Assembly (NCBI GenBank): GCA_012519365.1
Contig: JAAYQH010000408.1
Location: forward strand, 1 to 9,513
Direction of reading: 5' to 3'
Length of the DNA: 9,513 bases
DNA from: Planctomycetota bacterium
GTDB taxonomy: Bacteria; Planctomycetota; Phycisphaerae; Sedimentisphaerales; Anaerohalosphaeraceae
This document shows, one piece after another, positions 1 through 6,089 of this stretch. Under the pieces are notes generated by a model. It saw only the letters and a program-made list of their open reading frames with translations, was not told where the DNA came from and made no database searches. Each line of letters opens with the position of its first letter. The first letter of the stretch is position 1. The position numbers and the translations under genes were made by a program.

Positions 1-101
1 ATACCGATGTCCTGCTGAAAATGGTACGGCGTCAGATCGAGCAATTACTGCCCGAAGGCGGGACACTAACACTGGACACATTAAAATCGCTTGGCTTTTG
101 A
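1..101 (+). CDS. 3' end of an unidentified gene upstream of pdxA (partial)
   Basis: An open frame enters from the left edge in frame 3 and ends at TGA 99-101. The last 32 residues run from TDVLLKMVRRQIEQLLPEGG to a terminal SLGF. They look like an amphipathic helix followed by a short tail, but I do not recognise the family. The stop lies one base before the pdxA ATG (TGAGATG), so the two genes are probably co-transcribed and translationally coupled. In E. coli the gene before pdxA is the periplasmic chaperone surA. This tail does not visibly resemble the SurA C-terminus, so I do not carry the name over. Confidence 0.6.
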   Translation, partial: TDVLLKMVRRQIEQLLPEGGTLTLDTLKSLGF

Positions 102-102
102 G

Positions 103-1143
103 ATGGCGGCGCCCAACACAACACGAGTTCTTGGCAATGACCTGGTGATCGGCATTACGATGGGCGATCCCGGCGGCATTGGCCCGGAGATTATCGTCAA
201 GGCCCTGGCCGATCCGGCCTTGCGTCGCTTGGCTAAGTTCATCATTTTCGGGTCGGATGAAGCCCTAGAATACGCTGCCGACCTGTCGGAAGTCGAACCG
301 TTTTGGTTTCGTTTTCCCCACGAAAAGCTCAGTCGGGACTACCCGCGGCAAGTATCTCTGGCCGATTATGATGACTATTCGGCCCCGACGTGGATTCACG
401 CCCCCACCCGGGCCTCCGGCGAAGCGTCAATCCGGTTTTGTGTGGACGCAATCAATGCCGCTCGGCGCGGGCTGATCGACGCCGTCGTGACCGCTCCGAT
501 CAGCAAAACGAGCTGGAAACTGGCCGGCAGCAAGTGGCCCGGCCATACCGAATTGCTGGCCTACTGCTGCAAATCGCCCCGTAAAGCGATGATGTTTGTG
601 GCCGGACCGCTTAAGATGGCCTTGGCGACGATTCACGAGGCGCTGTTTGAGATCCGCCACAAGTTCACCATCGGCTGTGTATTCGAGCCGATCGACTTGC
701 TGGACGGAGCCCTGAAAGAATACTTTGGCATTGCTCGACCCCGGATCGCAGTGGCAGGACTAAATCCGCACGCCGGCGAGGACGGCCAATTCGGCGACGA
801 GGAGCAACGAATCATCAAGCCGGCAATTTTACTGGCTCAGGAGGCGGGTATCCTCTGCGAAGGGCCGTACCCGGCCGATTCGCTGTTTGTCCGAGCTGCT
901 CGGGGCGAATTTGACGGGGTCGTGGCCATGTATCACGATCAGGGGCTTATTCCGGTCAAGATGCTCGCGTTTGAAAGTGCCGTCAACGTCACGATAGGGC
1001 TGCCGATTATCCGCACGTCTCCGGCACACGGCACGGCGTTCGACATCGCCGGCAAAGGCATCGCCAATGCCGACAGTATGAAAGCCGCCATTCAAACCGC
1101 TATCCACATGGCCAAAACAAAAAAGAAAATATATGTGCAATAA
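103..1143 (+). CDS. pdxA: 4-hydroxythreonine-4-phosphate dehydrogenase PdxA
   Basis: PdxA oxidises 4-phosphohydroxy-L-threonine with NAD(P)+ in the DXP-dependent route to pyridoxal 5'-phosphate, working in the cytoplasm as a metal-dependent homodimer. The 346-residue product has the N-terminal signature ITMGDPGGIGPEI, substrate-contact GHTE (H148-T149), NPHAGEDG, YHDQGLIPVK and the C-terminal TSPAHGTAFDIAGKG. The three metal-binding histidines are present at H178, H223 and H278, with the same 45- and 55-residue spacing as H166, H211 and H266 of E. coli PdxA. I chose ATG 103 because it follows the upstream stop by one base and gives a normal family length; a TTG four codons earlier (91) is less likely. 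No clear Shine-Dalgarno is visible, which fits coupling to the upstream gene. The first metal-ligand motif reads ATIHEAL instead of the usual ATTHxPL, a mild variation. The gene looks intact. Confidence 0.96.
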   Translation: MAAPNTTRVLGNDLVIGITMGDPGGIGPEIIVKALADPALRRLAKFIIFGSDEALEYAADLSEVEPFWFRFPHEKLSRDYPRQVSLADYDDYSAPTWIHAPTRASGEASIRFCVDAINAARRGLIDAVVTAPISKTSWKLAGSKWPGHTELLAYCCKSPRKAMMFVAGPLKMALATIHEALFEIRHKFTIGCVFEPIDLLDGALKEYFGIARPRIAVAGLNPHAGEDGQFGDEEQRIIKPAILLAQEAGILCEGPYPADSLFVRAARGEFDGVVAMYHDQGLIPVKMLAFESAVNVTIGLPIIRTSPAHGTAFDIAGKGIANADSMKAAIQTAIHMAKTKKKIYVQ

Positions 1144-1223
1144 CGAACGCACAATACCGTAGAGGCGGTCAATGGCTTCCCGGAAAAAAACGTTATGATT
1201 TTAATGGGACAATTTAGTATTTT

Positions 1224-2114
1224 TTGACAGTGCAAACAAAACAAGACATTCAGCGGCTGTTGGCCGGGGCGGGGTTATCGCCCAATCGACGGCTGGGACA
1301 GAATTTTCTGATCGATCTGAATCTGATGAAGATGCTGGCCGATGCGACACATCTGACGGATCAGGATGTGGCACTGGAGGTGGGCACCGGCACCGGCTCG
1401 TTTACCGAAGAGCTGGCCTTACGGGCCGGTCATGTGGTTACGATCGAGTATGACACCGGCCTGGCCCGTCTGGCCGCGGCCCGCCTGGCGGCGTTTGAGA
1501 ACGTAACCGCTTTGCAGGGCGATGCGCTGGAGAGCAAAAACGCACTCAATGCCGACGTGTTGACAGCCATCCGGACAGCGCGGTCACAGGTTGCCGGTCG
1601 GCTGCTGCTGACCGCCAATCTTCCGTACAGTGTCGGCTCAGCGGTGATGGCCAATTTGATTGTCGGGCCGGTTATTGCCGACGCGATGGCAGTCACGGTT
1701 CAGAAGGAAGTGGCTGACCGTATGGTCGCAATGCCCGGCCACGACGCGTACGGCACATTAAGCCTTCTGATGGCCGCGACCGGTCAGGTACATCTTTTGC
1801 GAAAATTGCCGCCGTCGGTGTTTTGGCCGCGTCCGCAGGTCGATTCGGCAATGGTCGTCTTCGAACGCGACCCCAAAAAAGCCGCCCAAATTCACAATAT
1901 GGCGACTTTTCGTCAGGTGATTACATTATTTATGGGGCATCGGCGAAAGATGCTCAAGGCCTGCGTTAAGTTTGCTGAGGGCACATTGGTGCATATTCGC
2001 CACTGGCCGACAATCTTTGAAGAAGCCTTTGTCGATCCGCACCATCGCCCCGAAGAACTGACCGCTGCCGACTATATCAATATCGCCAACCTATGTTATG
2101 AACAAACAAGATAA
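1224..2114 (+). CDS. rsmA: 16S rRNA (adenine1518-N6/adenine1519-N6)-dimethyltransferase KsgA/RsmA
   Basis: KsgA uses S-adenosylmethionine to dimethylate two adjacent adenines in the helix-45 loop of 16S rRNA, a late quality-control step of 30S assembly. The product is about 296 residues, close to the family norm. Visible motifs, in order: GQNFLID (25-31, motif X), the SAM-binding loop EVGTGTGSFTEEL (52-64), acidic E75 after strand 2, GDALE (99-103), the catalytic NLPY (132-135) and FWPRPQVDS (200-208). The C-terminal domain has the GHRRKMLK basic helix. The start is uncertain. An in-frame TAG at 1215-1217 bounds the frame, leaving TTG 1224 or GTG 1230; neither has a clear ribosome binding site and no ATG fits. 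An 80-nt spacer separates it from pdxA. The pdxA-ksgA order is shared with E. coli. Tyrosine rather than another aromatic in NLPY and intact motif I argue for an active rRNA methylase. Confidence 0.94.
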   Translation: MTVQTKQDIQRLLAGAGLSPNRRLGQNFLIDLNLMKMLADATHLTDQDVALEVGTGTGSFTEELALRAGHVVTIEYDTGLARLAAARLAAFENVTALQGDALESKNALNADVLTAIRTARSQVAGRLLLTANLPYSVGSAVMANLIVGPVIADAMAVTVQKEVADRMVAMPGHDAYGTLSLLMAATGQVHLLRKLPPSVFWPRPQVDSAMVVFERDPKKAAQIHNMATFRQVITLFMGHRRKMLKACVKFAEGTLVHIRHWPTIFEEAFVDPHHRPEELTAADYINIANLCYEQTR

Positions 2115-2134
2115 TCAATATCCTGCGATAATGC

Positions 2135-2140
2135 GGAGGT
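2135..2140 (+). promoter_or_regulatory. Shine-Dalgarno that fixes the gmhA start
   Basis: GGAGGT lies 7 nt upstream of ATG 2148. It is the strongest ribosome binding site in the + strand cluster. It selects ATG 2148 over the in-frame GTG at 2139, which overlaps the GGAGGT itself. It also suggests that gmhA-coaB is translated independently of ksgA, although the spacer is only 33 nt. Confidence 0.8.
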
Positions 2141-2147
2141 GCATAGG

Positions 2148-2741
2148 ATGAATCCACGTCAACGTGCGATGGACACGATCGCTGCGCATAAACGGGTGCT
2201 GGCCCAACTGGAAGAAGTCGGCCTTGAGGCGTTATCGGCCGCCGCGTCGCTGCTGAGACGCTGCCTGGCCGACAGGGGGTGTATCTATCTTTGCGGCAAC
2301 GGCGGTTCTGCGGCCGACGCACAGCATATTGCCGCCGAGCTGGTCGGCCGGTTCGTTCGGGAACGCAAAGGGCTGGCGGCCGTCGCCCTGACGACAGACA
2401 CCTCAATTTTGACTTCCGTCGGCAATGACTACGGCTTCGAGCAGGTTTTCGCACGCCAAGTCGAGGCGCTGGTTCGTCCGGGCGATGTGCTCTGGGCGTT
2501 CTCCACCAGCGGCACAAGCAAAAATGTTCTGGCCGCGGCGGACAGGGCCAGGCAAAACGGCGCCAAAATCCTGGCCTTTACCGGTAAACCCGATACACCA
2601 CTGCAACAAATGGCCGATGTCTGTCTGCCGCTGGACGGACCGACCGCCGCCGTACAAGAAGTCCACCAGCTGGCCTATCATATCATTTGCGATCTGGTCG
2701 AAGAGGCCTTTAGCAATCCTGAAGATGTCAAAAATGGCTAA
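2148..2741 (+). CDS. gmhA: D-sedoheptulose 7-phosphate isomerase GmhA (SIS domain)
   Basis: GmhA isomerises sedoheptulose 7-phosphate to D-glycero-D-manno-heptose 7-phosphate, the first committed step to ADP-heptose for the lipopolysaccharide core or S-layer glycans. The 197-residue protein is one SIS domain of typical GmhA length. It has CGNGGSAADAQH (49-60), the phosphate-contacting FSTSGTSKNV (119-128), and VQEVHQLAYH (169-178). The zinc ligands of E. coli GmhA (H61, E65, Q172, H180) align with H60, E64, Q170 and H178 with the same local spacing. This makes it GmhA rather than the related DiaA, which lacks the full set. It is preceded by GGAGGT and overlaps coaB at its 3' end. The other heptose genes (hldE, gmhB, hldD) are not in the window. 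A close SIS paralogue with another sugar-phosphate substrate cannot be excluded. Confidence 0.9.
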   Translation: MNPRQRAMDTIAAHKRVLAQLEEVGLEALSAAASLLRRCLADRGCIYLCGNGGSAADAQHIAAELVGRFVRERKGLAAVALTTDTSILTSVGNDYGFEQVFARQVEALVRPGDVLWAFSTSGTSKNVLAAADRARQNGAKILAFTGKPDTPLQQMADVCLPLDGPTAAVQEVHQLAYHIICDLVEEAFSNPEDVKNG

Positions 2742-3390
2742 CAAAAAACTCCATTTTCTTATTACCGCCGGCGGTACGCGGGAATATATCGATCCGGTGC
2801 GGTTTATCAGCAACGCCAGCTCGGGCCAGATGGGCATTGCCTTGGCGCGGGCGGCCTTGCAGGCAGGGCATACGGTGACATTGATAACCGCCCCGACAGC
2901 ACTGAAACCGCCAAAAGAAGCCCAAATTATCGCCGTTCAGACCAGCGAACAGATGTTTTGTGCTGTCAAAGACGTATTTTCGGATTGCGATATCCTGATA
3001 ATGGCTGCGGCGGTCTCGGACTACAAACCCGCAAAAACCAGCCCCTTCAAGCTCAAAAAACAACAAAATGAACTTGTTCTGCACTTGGTACCGACGCGCG
3101 ACATCTTGGCTTGGGCCGGCCGCCACAAACAGCCCACCCAGCGGGTGGTCGGTTTTGCCCTGGAAGATCGAGACCTGTTTGCCAATGCCGAGGAAAAACT
3201 ACGCAAAAAACATCTGGATATGATCGTTGCCAACGCCCCGACCGCCATCGGGGCCAACGCGTCAGTGCTGCACGTCAAAACCCCCGACAGCGAATGGCAA
3301 ACGCTTCCCTGGGCCGACAAAATCCGCCACGCCGACGAGCTGATCAAAATGATCGAATATCTGAGCCGCAAGGCCACCAATAATCCGTAA
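2734..3390 (+). CDS. coaB: Phosphopantothenate-cysteine ligase CoaB, stand-alone (no CoaC domain)
   Basis: CoaB activates 4'-phosphopantothenate with a nucleotide triphosphate and joins it to cysteine in coenzyme A synthesis. The product (218 residues from ATG 2734, 221 from ATG 2725) covers only the CoaB half of the usual bifunctional CoaBC/Dfp protein. Motifs: ITAGGTREYIDPVRFISN (10-27), ASSGQMG (28-34), AAAVSDYKP (91-99), KLKKQ (106-110), VVGFALE (138-144) and DMIVAN (162-167). R23, N27, A92-A93 and K106 line up by spacing with E. coli R206, N210, A275-A276 and K289, which act in acyl-cytidylate formation and the second half-reaction. The usual SSGKMG reads SSGQMG. The start overlaps the gmhA stop by 8 nt (or 17 nt with the alternative start), so translation is coupled; GAAG at 2721-2724 is the only Shine-Dalgarno candidate. 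An in-frame extension upstream inside gmhA has no CoaC features. A separate CoaC should exist elsewhere in the genome. Confidence 0.92.
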   Translation: MANKKLHFLITAGGTREYIDPVRFISNASSGQMGIALARAALQAGHTVTLITAPTALKPPKEAQIIAVQTSEQMFCAVKDVFSDCDILIMAAAVSDYKPAKTSPFKLKKQQNELVLHLVPTRDILAWAGRHKQPTQRVVGFALEDRDLFANAEEKLRKKHLDMIVANAPTAIGANASVLHVKTPDSEWQTLPWADKIRHADELIKMIEYLSRKATNNP

Positions 3391-3588
3391 GATATTGCAA
3401 AAGAATAGGTTATATTCCCGTTTCACCGTTACCACAGCCCCCTCAAAGAATATATCGCCTGGGCCATAGAGATGTCTTTTTGATTTATGCTGTTGCAATT
3501 TGACTTTTCAGATTTTGATATTGCACTTCTTTTCACAATATTATGTGCTTTTAATGCAAAAACGTCTAATCTAAGGCATCAAGAACAC
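3391..3588. other. AT-rich convergent spacer between coaB and the U32 gene
   Basis: This 198-bp stretch separates the 3' ends of two convergent genes and is visibly more AT-rich than its neighbours. It contains the direct repeat GATATTGCA (start of the spacer and about 3518) and a 6-bp inverted repeat ATATTG/CAATAT with a 12-nt loop near 3519-3542. No GC-rich stem followed by a T-run is visible, so I do not call an intrinsic terminator. A 36-codon open frame (3487-3597) exists but lacks a convincing ribosome binding site. Confidence 0.6.
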
Positions 3589-4803
3589 TTATGTTAGAAC
3601 AGCTCGCAACAGGGTGTAAGGCGCCAGTGGATTGGGCAATCGGAGTCGGTGTTCGTTTTGAGCAATATCGAGCCATTGGCCGTCAAGGGTTTCGAGCGGC
3701 TCGGGCAGGGTCAAGGTCGAAAGCGTACCGTCAGGACGCAGCACTTCAAGCGGTTGGCCGGCACACAGCCGGTTGCGAACCCGAACGACACAGCCGCCAT
3801 CGGGATCGGCGGCTTCCACCTCGGCGACAAAAAGGCTGTCGCCTTCCGAATTGCTGCGGTGCCATTGGTAGTCGTCAGGGCCGATGCCGCCTTTGATAAA
3901 CCCGGCGCTGTAACCGCGATTGGGAACACGATTGAGCCAGGCCATCGCTTCGGCGGGGGTAAACGTTTTCCCATCAAGGATTTGGCGGTACAGGCTAACC
4001 ACCGAGGCCAGATAATGGATAGATTTCATTCGACCTTCAATTTTGATCGACGCCGTGCCCATTGCCGCCAGTTTCGGCACATATTCAAATAATGCAAGTT
4101 CTTTGCTGTTAAATAGATACAATCCGCGTTGATCCTCGGCCACCGGCATATATTGCCCCGGTCGGGTTTCTTCGACAAGGGCATATTTCCAGCGGCAGGG
4201 ATGTTTGCATTGGCCGTGATTGGCCCGGCTGGAGGCCAGATAATCACTGATTGCGCAGCGCCCGGAATACGAAAAACACACCGCACCGTGAGCAAACACC
4301 TCGATTTCGATCTGGTTACGAGTTTGTCGGCAAATATCCTCGATCTGCGTTAAGGTCAATTCCCGTGCCAGATTCACACGCGACGCTCCCAGTCGGGCAT
4401 ATTCGAGCGCGGTCTGAGCGTTGGTGGTGTTGGCCTGCGTACTGATGTGAAGGGCTGCTTGCAACCCGTGTCCTCGCAGCGACGCCAAGAGCCCCAAATC
4501 CGCCACAATAAAGGCATCCGCCCCCATCTGATCCAGCGTCTTGGCCAAGGCGACCAAGCGATCGATTTCATTGGAAAAAGGGTAAATGTTCAGTGTGATG
4601 TATCCTTTTTTGCCGTGATCGTGCAGGTACCGCAGGCCCTGCTCGGCCTGTTCGAGTGTAAAATTGCCCGCAAAACTTCGCAACGACCCAAATTCAAGAC
4701 CAAAATACACCGCATCGGCACCATAGGCGACGGCCCATTTGAGTTTTTCGAGTGTACCGGCCGGGGCCAAGAGTTCTACGTTATTTGGGGTCTTTTTAGT
4801 CAT
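3589..4803 (-). CDS. Peptidase U32 family protein, TrhP/YegQ-like (tRNA uridine-34 hydroxylation)
   Basis: U32 proteins named as peptidases include TrhP (YegQ; prephenate-dependent 5-hydroxylation of tRNA U34), RlhA (23S rRNA C2501 hydroxylation) and UbiU/V (ubiquinone hydroxylation). The 404-residue protein starts with ELLAPAGTLEKLKWAVAYGA, typical of the TIM-barrel entry, followed by DAVYFGL. The family signature EVFAHGAVCFSYSGRC leads to a block ending GQCKHPCRW. Its four cysteines, C176, C183, C199 and C203, are the expected iron-sulfur ligands. The last 80 or so residues (FVAEVEAAD onward) match the small beta-barrel U32 C-terminal domain. Length is nearer TrhP (about 450) than RlhA (about 650), so I favour a TrhP-type role; the substrate cannot be read from sequence alone. 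I start at ATG 4803 instead of TTG 4806; AAGG sits about 11 nt upstream. The gene is monocistronic, divergent from the hydrogenase protease and convergent with coaB. Confidence 0.88.
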   Translation of the reverse strand: MTKKTPNNVELLAPAGTLEKLKWAVAYGADAVYFGLEFGSLRSFAGNFTLEQAEQGLRYLHDHGKKGYITLNIYPFSNEIDRLVALAKTLDQMGADAFIVADLGLLASLRGHGLQAALHISTQANTTNAQTALEYARLGASRVNLARELTLTQIEDICRQTRNQIEIEVFAHGAVCFSYSGRCAISDYLASSRANHGQCKHPCRWKYALVEETRPGQYMPVAEDQRGLYLFNSKELALFEYVPKLAAMGTASIKIEGRMKSIHYLASVVSLYRQILDGKTFTPAEAMAWLNRVPNRGYSAGFIKGGIGPDDYQWHRSNSEGDSLFVAEVEAADPDGGCVVRVRNRLCAGQPLEVLRPDGTLSTLTLPEPLETLDGQWLDIAQNEHRLRLPNPLAPYTLLRAVLT

Positions 4804-4976
4804 CAAAATCCGAACCTTGCATTCATAAAATCATTCAGCACGTACCGTCCCGTCGGCCTGTTGGCGGAAAAACCCTGTCTCGGCCAAAACCCCGCGGTAT
4901 AAGCCGCAACGGCGGCAATGGTGAAATAATACGAAAAATGGTTGCTTTTTGCACGAAAAACACCACACTACAGGCT
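4804..4976. other. Divergent intergenic region carrying both 5' control regions
   Basis: About 170 bp lie between the ATG of the U32 gene (- strand) and the preferred ATG of the hydrogenase protease (+ strand), so promoters for both must lie here or within the neighbours. I see TATAAG at 4898-4903 inside a short GCGG/CCGC inverted repeat, and TAATAC at 4927-4932, but neither has a matching -35 box at 16-18 bp. I therefore name no promoter. Confidence 0.45.
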
Positions 4977-5465
4977 ATGAAAGACCCAACGATTAAACCG
5001 GTGATTGTCATCGGACTGGGCAACCCCCTTATGGCCGATGAGGGCATTGGCTCGGCGCTGGTCGCGGCACTTGCCGAGAAAACCCAAGCGGGCACCTTGC
5101 CGACCGATGATGTCGAATATCTGGACGGCGGGTGCGGCGGGATGTATCTGCTGCACTCCATCGCGGGACGCCACAAGGTGATCCTGATTGACTGCGCCAA
5201 AATGGGACTTGCCCCGGGCACGATGCGACGGTTTACGCCGGACGATGTGGCCACCGTCAAGCAAATGACCCATTTATCCCTTCACGAGGTGGATATCCTG
5301 CGGGTCATTGAACTGGCTCGGATGCTTGACCAATGCCCCGACGAAATCGTCATCTTCGGCATCCAGCCGCAAACCATTGAACTGCAAATGCACCTGACCG
5401 ACTCCCTCCAGCAGCGGCTGCCGGAATATATATCGCAAATCGTGCAGGAAATCGAGGCTGACTAA
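4977..5465 (+). CDS. Hydrogenase maturation endopeptidase (peptidase M52, HybD/HycI family)
   Basis: These nickel-dependent proteases remove the C-terminal extension of the [NiFe]-hydrogenase large subunit once the NiFe cofactor is inserted, the last step before dimerisation with the small subunit. The 162-residue product has VIGLGNPLMADEGIG (11-25), VILIDCAKMG (68-77), LSLHEVDIL (100-108) and FGIQPQTIEL (127-136). E22, D72 and H103 correspond to the metal ligands E16, D62 and H93 of E. coli HybD. The D-to-H spacing of 31 is identical; the E-to-D spacing is four residues longer, probably an insertion around AGTLPTDD. I prefer ATG 4977 because it puts the first strand at the usual distance from the N-terminus; ATG 4938 would add 13 residues, and neither start has a good Shine-Dalgarno. 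No hydrogenase subunit or hyp gene is in the window. The 3' end meets the pilus operon convergently with only 22 bp between stops. Confidence 0.88.
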   Translation: MKDPTIKPVIVIGLGNPLMADEGIGSALVAALAEKTQAGTLPTDDVEYLDGGCGGMYLLHSIAGRHKVILIDCAKMGLAPGTMRRFTPDDVATVKQMTHLSLHEVDILRVIELARMLDQCPDEIVIFGIQPQTIELQMHLTDSLQQRLPEYISQIVQEIEAD

Positions 5466-5487
5466 CGCGGCGGTTGGGAGAGAAGTT

Positions 5488-5988
5488 TTACAAATTCCGT
5501 CGGACGACCGCTGCGGCGGCCAGTGTCTGGCTGACGCCGCTGTCCGGATCGGTCACGGTCATGACGATGCGCACATTGCGAACCGCAACCGGGTTGCTGT
5601 CGGCAACGGGAGCCCGCTCGAAGCTCATCGCGTCGATGTTGCGACAGAGTACATAGTTCGTCTCGGCGGTGTGGAGGTAGAGGATCTTGTCCGTGGCGTC
5701 GTAACGATAGGTGATGTCCTGGTTGGCGGTGCGCAGCGTAAGCTGTGTATTGTCCGGATCGCCGTCGGTGCCGACGACAGCGACCGACTCGGCGGTCCGC
5801 ACGTCATTGGTCAATCGCAGCAGGGTCTGGCGGGCGGTGTTGACGGTGCGGTAGATGCCCTGGTTGTCCTGATAGTTTTTGACCGAGGCGTCAAAGGCGA
5901 CCGCGACCGCCGCCATCAGCATCCCGAAAATCGCCAGCGACAGCAGCAGCTCCACCAGGGTAAACGCTTTTTGATGTTTCTTATGCAT
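5488..5988 (-). CDS. Minor pseudopilin, GspJ/PilW-like
   Basis: The 166-residue protein has a short basic leader, MHKKHQKA, then the class III prepilin segment FTLVELLLSLAIFGMLMAAV. Prepilin peptidase should cut between A8 and F9; E13 is the conserved glutamate at +5. The hydrophobic helix (9-33) would anchor the protein in the inner membrane before assembly. The following TARQTLLRLTNDVRTAESV (51-69) resembles the 'RLxxDlRxA' region of GspJ/PilW-type minor pilins, and the rest is a beta-rich globular domain. The residue before the cut is alanine instead of the commoner glycine. I chose ATG 5988 because GGAG (complement of 5997-6000) lies 8 nt upstream; ATG 5994 is only 2 nt from it. It is the last gene of the operon, 101 nt after the GspI-like gene, and probably sits at the pilus tip or initiation complex. 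The GspJ/PilW subclass is inferred. Confidence 0.8.
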   Translation of the reverse strand: MHKKHQKAFTLVELLLSLAIFGMLMAAVAVAFDASVKNYQDNQGIYRTVNTARQTLLRLTNDVRTAESVAVVGTDGDPDNTQLTLRTANQDITYRYDATDKILYLHTAETNYVLCRNIDAMSFERAPVADSNPVAVRNVRIVMTVTDPDSGVSQTLAAAAVVRRNL

Positions 5989-6017
5989 AGTCATCGCTCC
6001 GTTTTCAGCAAAAGCCA

Positions 6018-6033
6018 GGCCGCGCGAGCGGCC
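6018..6033 (-). repeat. GC-rich hairpin B between the two pseudopilin genes
   Basis: A perfect 6-bp inverted repeat GGCCGC/GCGGCC with a 4-nt loop (GCGA on +, TCGC in the - strand transcript). CC 6015-6016 can also pair with GG 6034-6035 past a single bulged base. It lies about 30 nt upstream of the GspJ-like start. In the transcript it is followed by GGCTTTTG, a T-run too short for a confident terminator. Confidence 0.6.
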
Positions 6034-6067
6034 GGTTAACGACACCCTGTCGGCATCGTCTTTATCG

Positions 6068-6083
6068 GGCAGCTCGCGCTGCC
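6068..6083 (-). repeat. GC-rich hairpin A between the two pseudopilin genes
   Basis: A perfect 6-bp inverted repeat GGCAGC/GCTGCC with a 4-nt loop (GCGA in the - strand transcript, a GNRA tetraloop, which is unusually stable). It begins just after the stop codon of the GspI-like gene. Its loop is exactly complementary to the loop of the hairpin at 6018-6033. The complementarity extends to 8 nt (6072-6079 with 6022-6029). Confidence 0.6.
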
Positions 6084-6089
6084 GCGCTT

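Noticed and set aside
1224..1229. TTGACA, a perfect -35 box, upstream of or at the ksgA start
   Set aside because: No -10-like hexamer lies 16-18 bp downstream, and the string falls at the start codon itself.
2425..2733. A long in-frame extension of coaB upstream into gmhA, suggesting a fused N-terminal domain
   Set aside because: The extension is the shifted frame of gmhA; it has no HFCD/CoaC motifs, and the CoaB domain begins exactly after ATG 2725/2734.
3519..3556. AT-rich inverted repeats (ATATTG/CAATAT and CACA/TGTG) as a bidirectional terminator
   Set aside because: Stems are only 4-6 bp, AT-rich, and lack a following T-run of useful length; the prediction would not stand on its own.
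3487..3597. A 36-codon + strand open frame with a hydrophobic stretch (IALLFTILCAF) in the coaB-U32 spacer
   Set aside because: No convincing ribosome binding site, AT-rich sequence where phenylalanine- and leucine-rich frames arise by chance, and its end overlaps the 3' end of the U32 gene.
4894..4932. TATAAG and TAATAC as -10 boxes for the hydrogenase protease
   Set aside because: Neither is paired with a recognisable -35 element, so they are not distinguishable from chance.
6011..6042. Hairpin B plus GGCTTTTG as an intrinsic terminator before the GspJ-like gene
   Set aside because: The T-run is only four long and interrupted, and termination here would cut the last gene from its operon.
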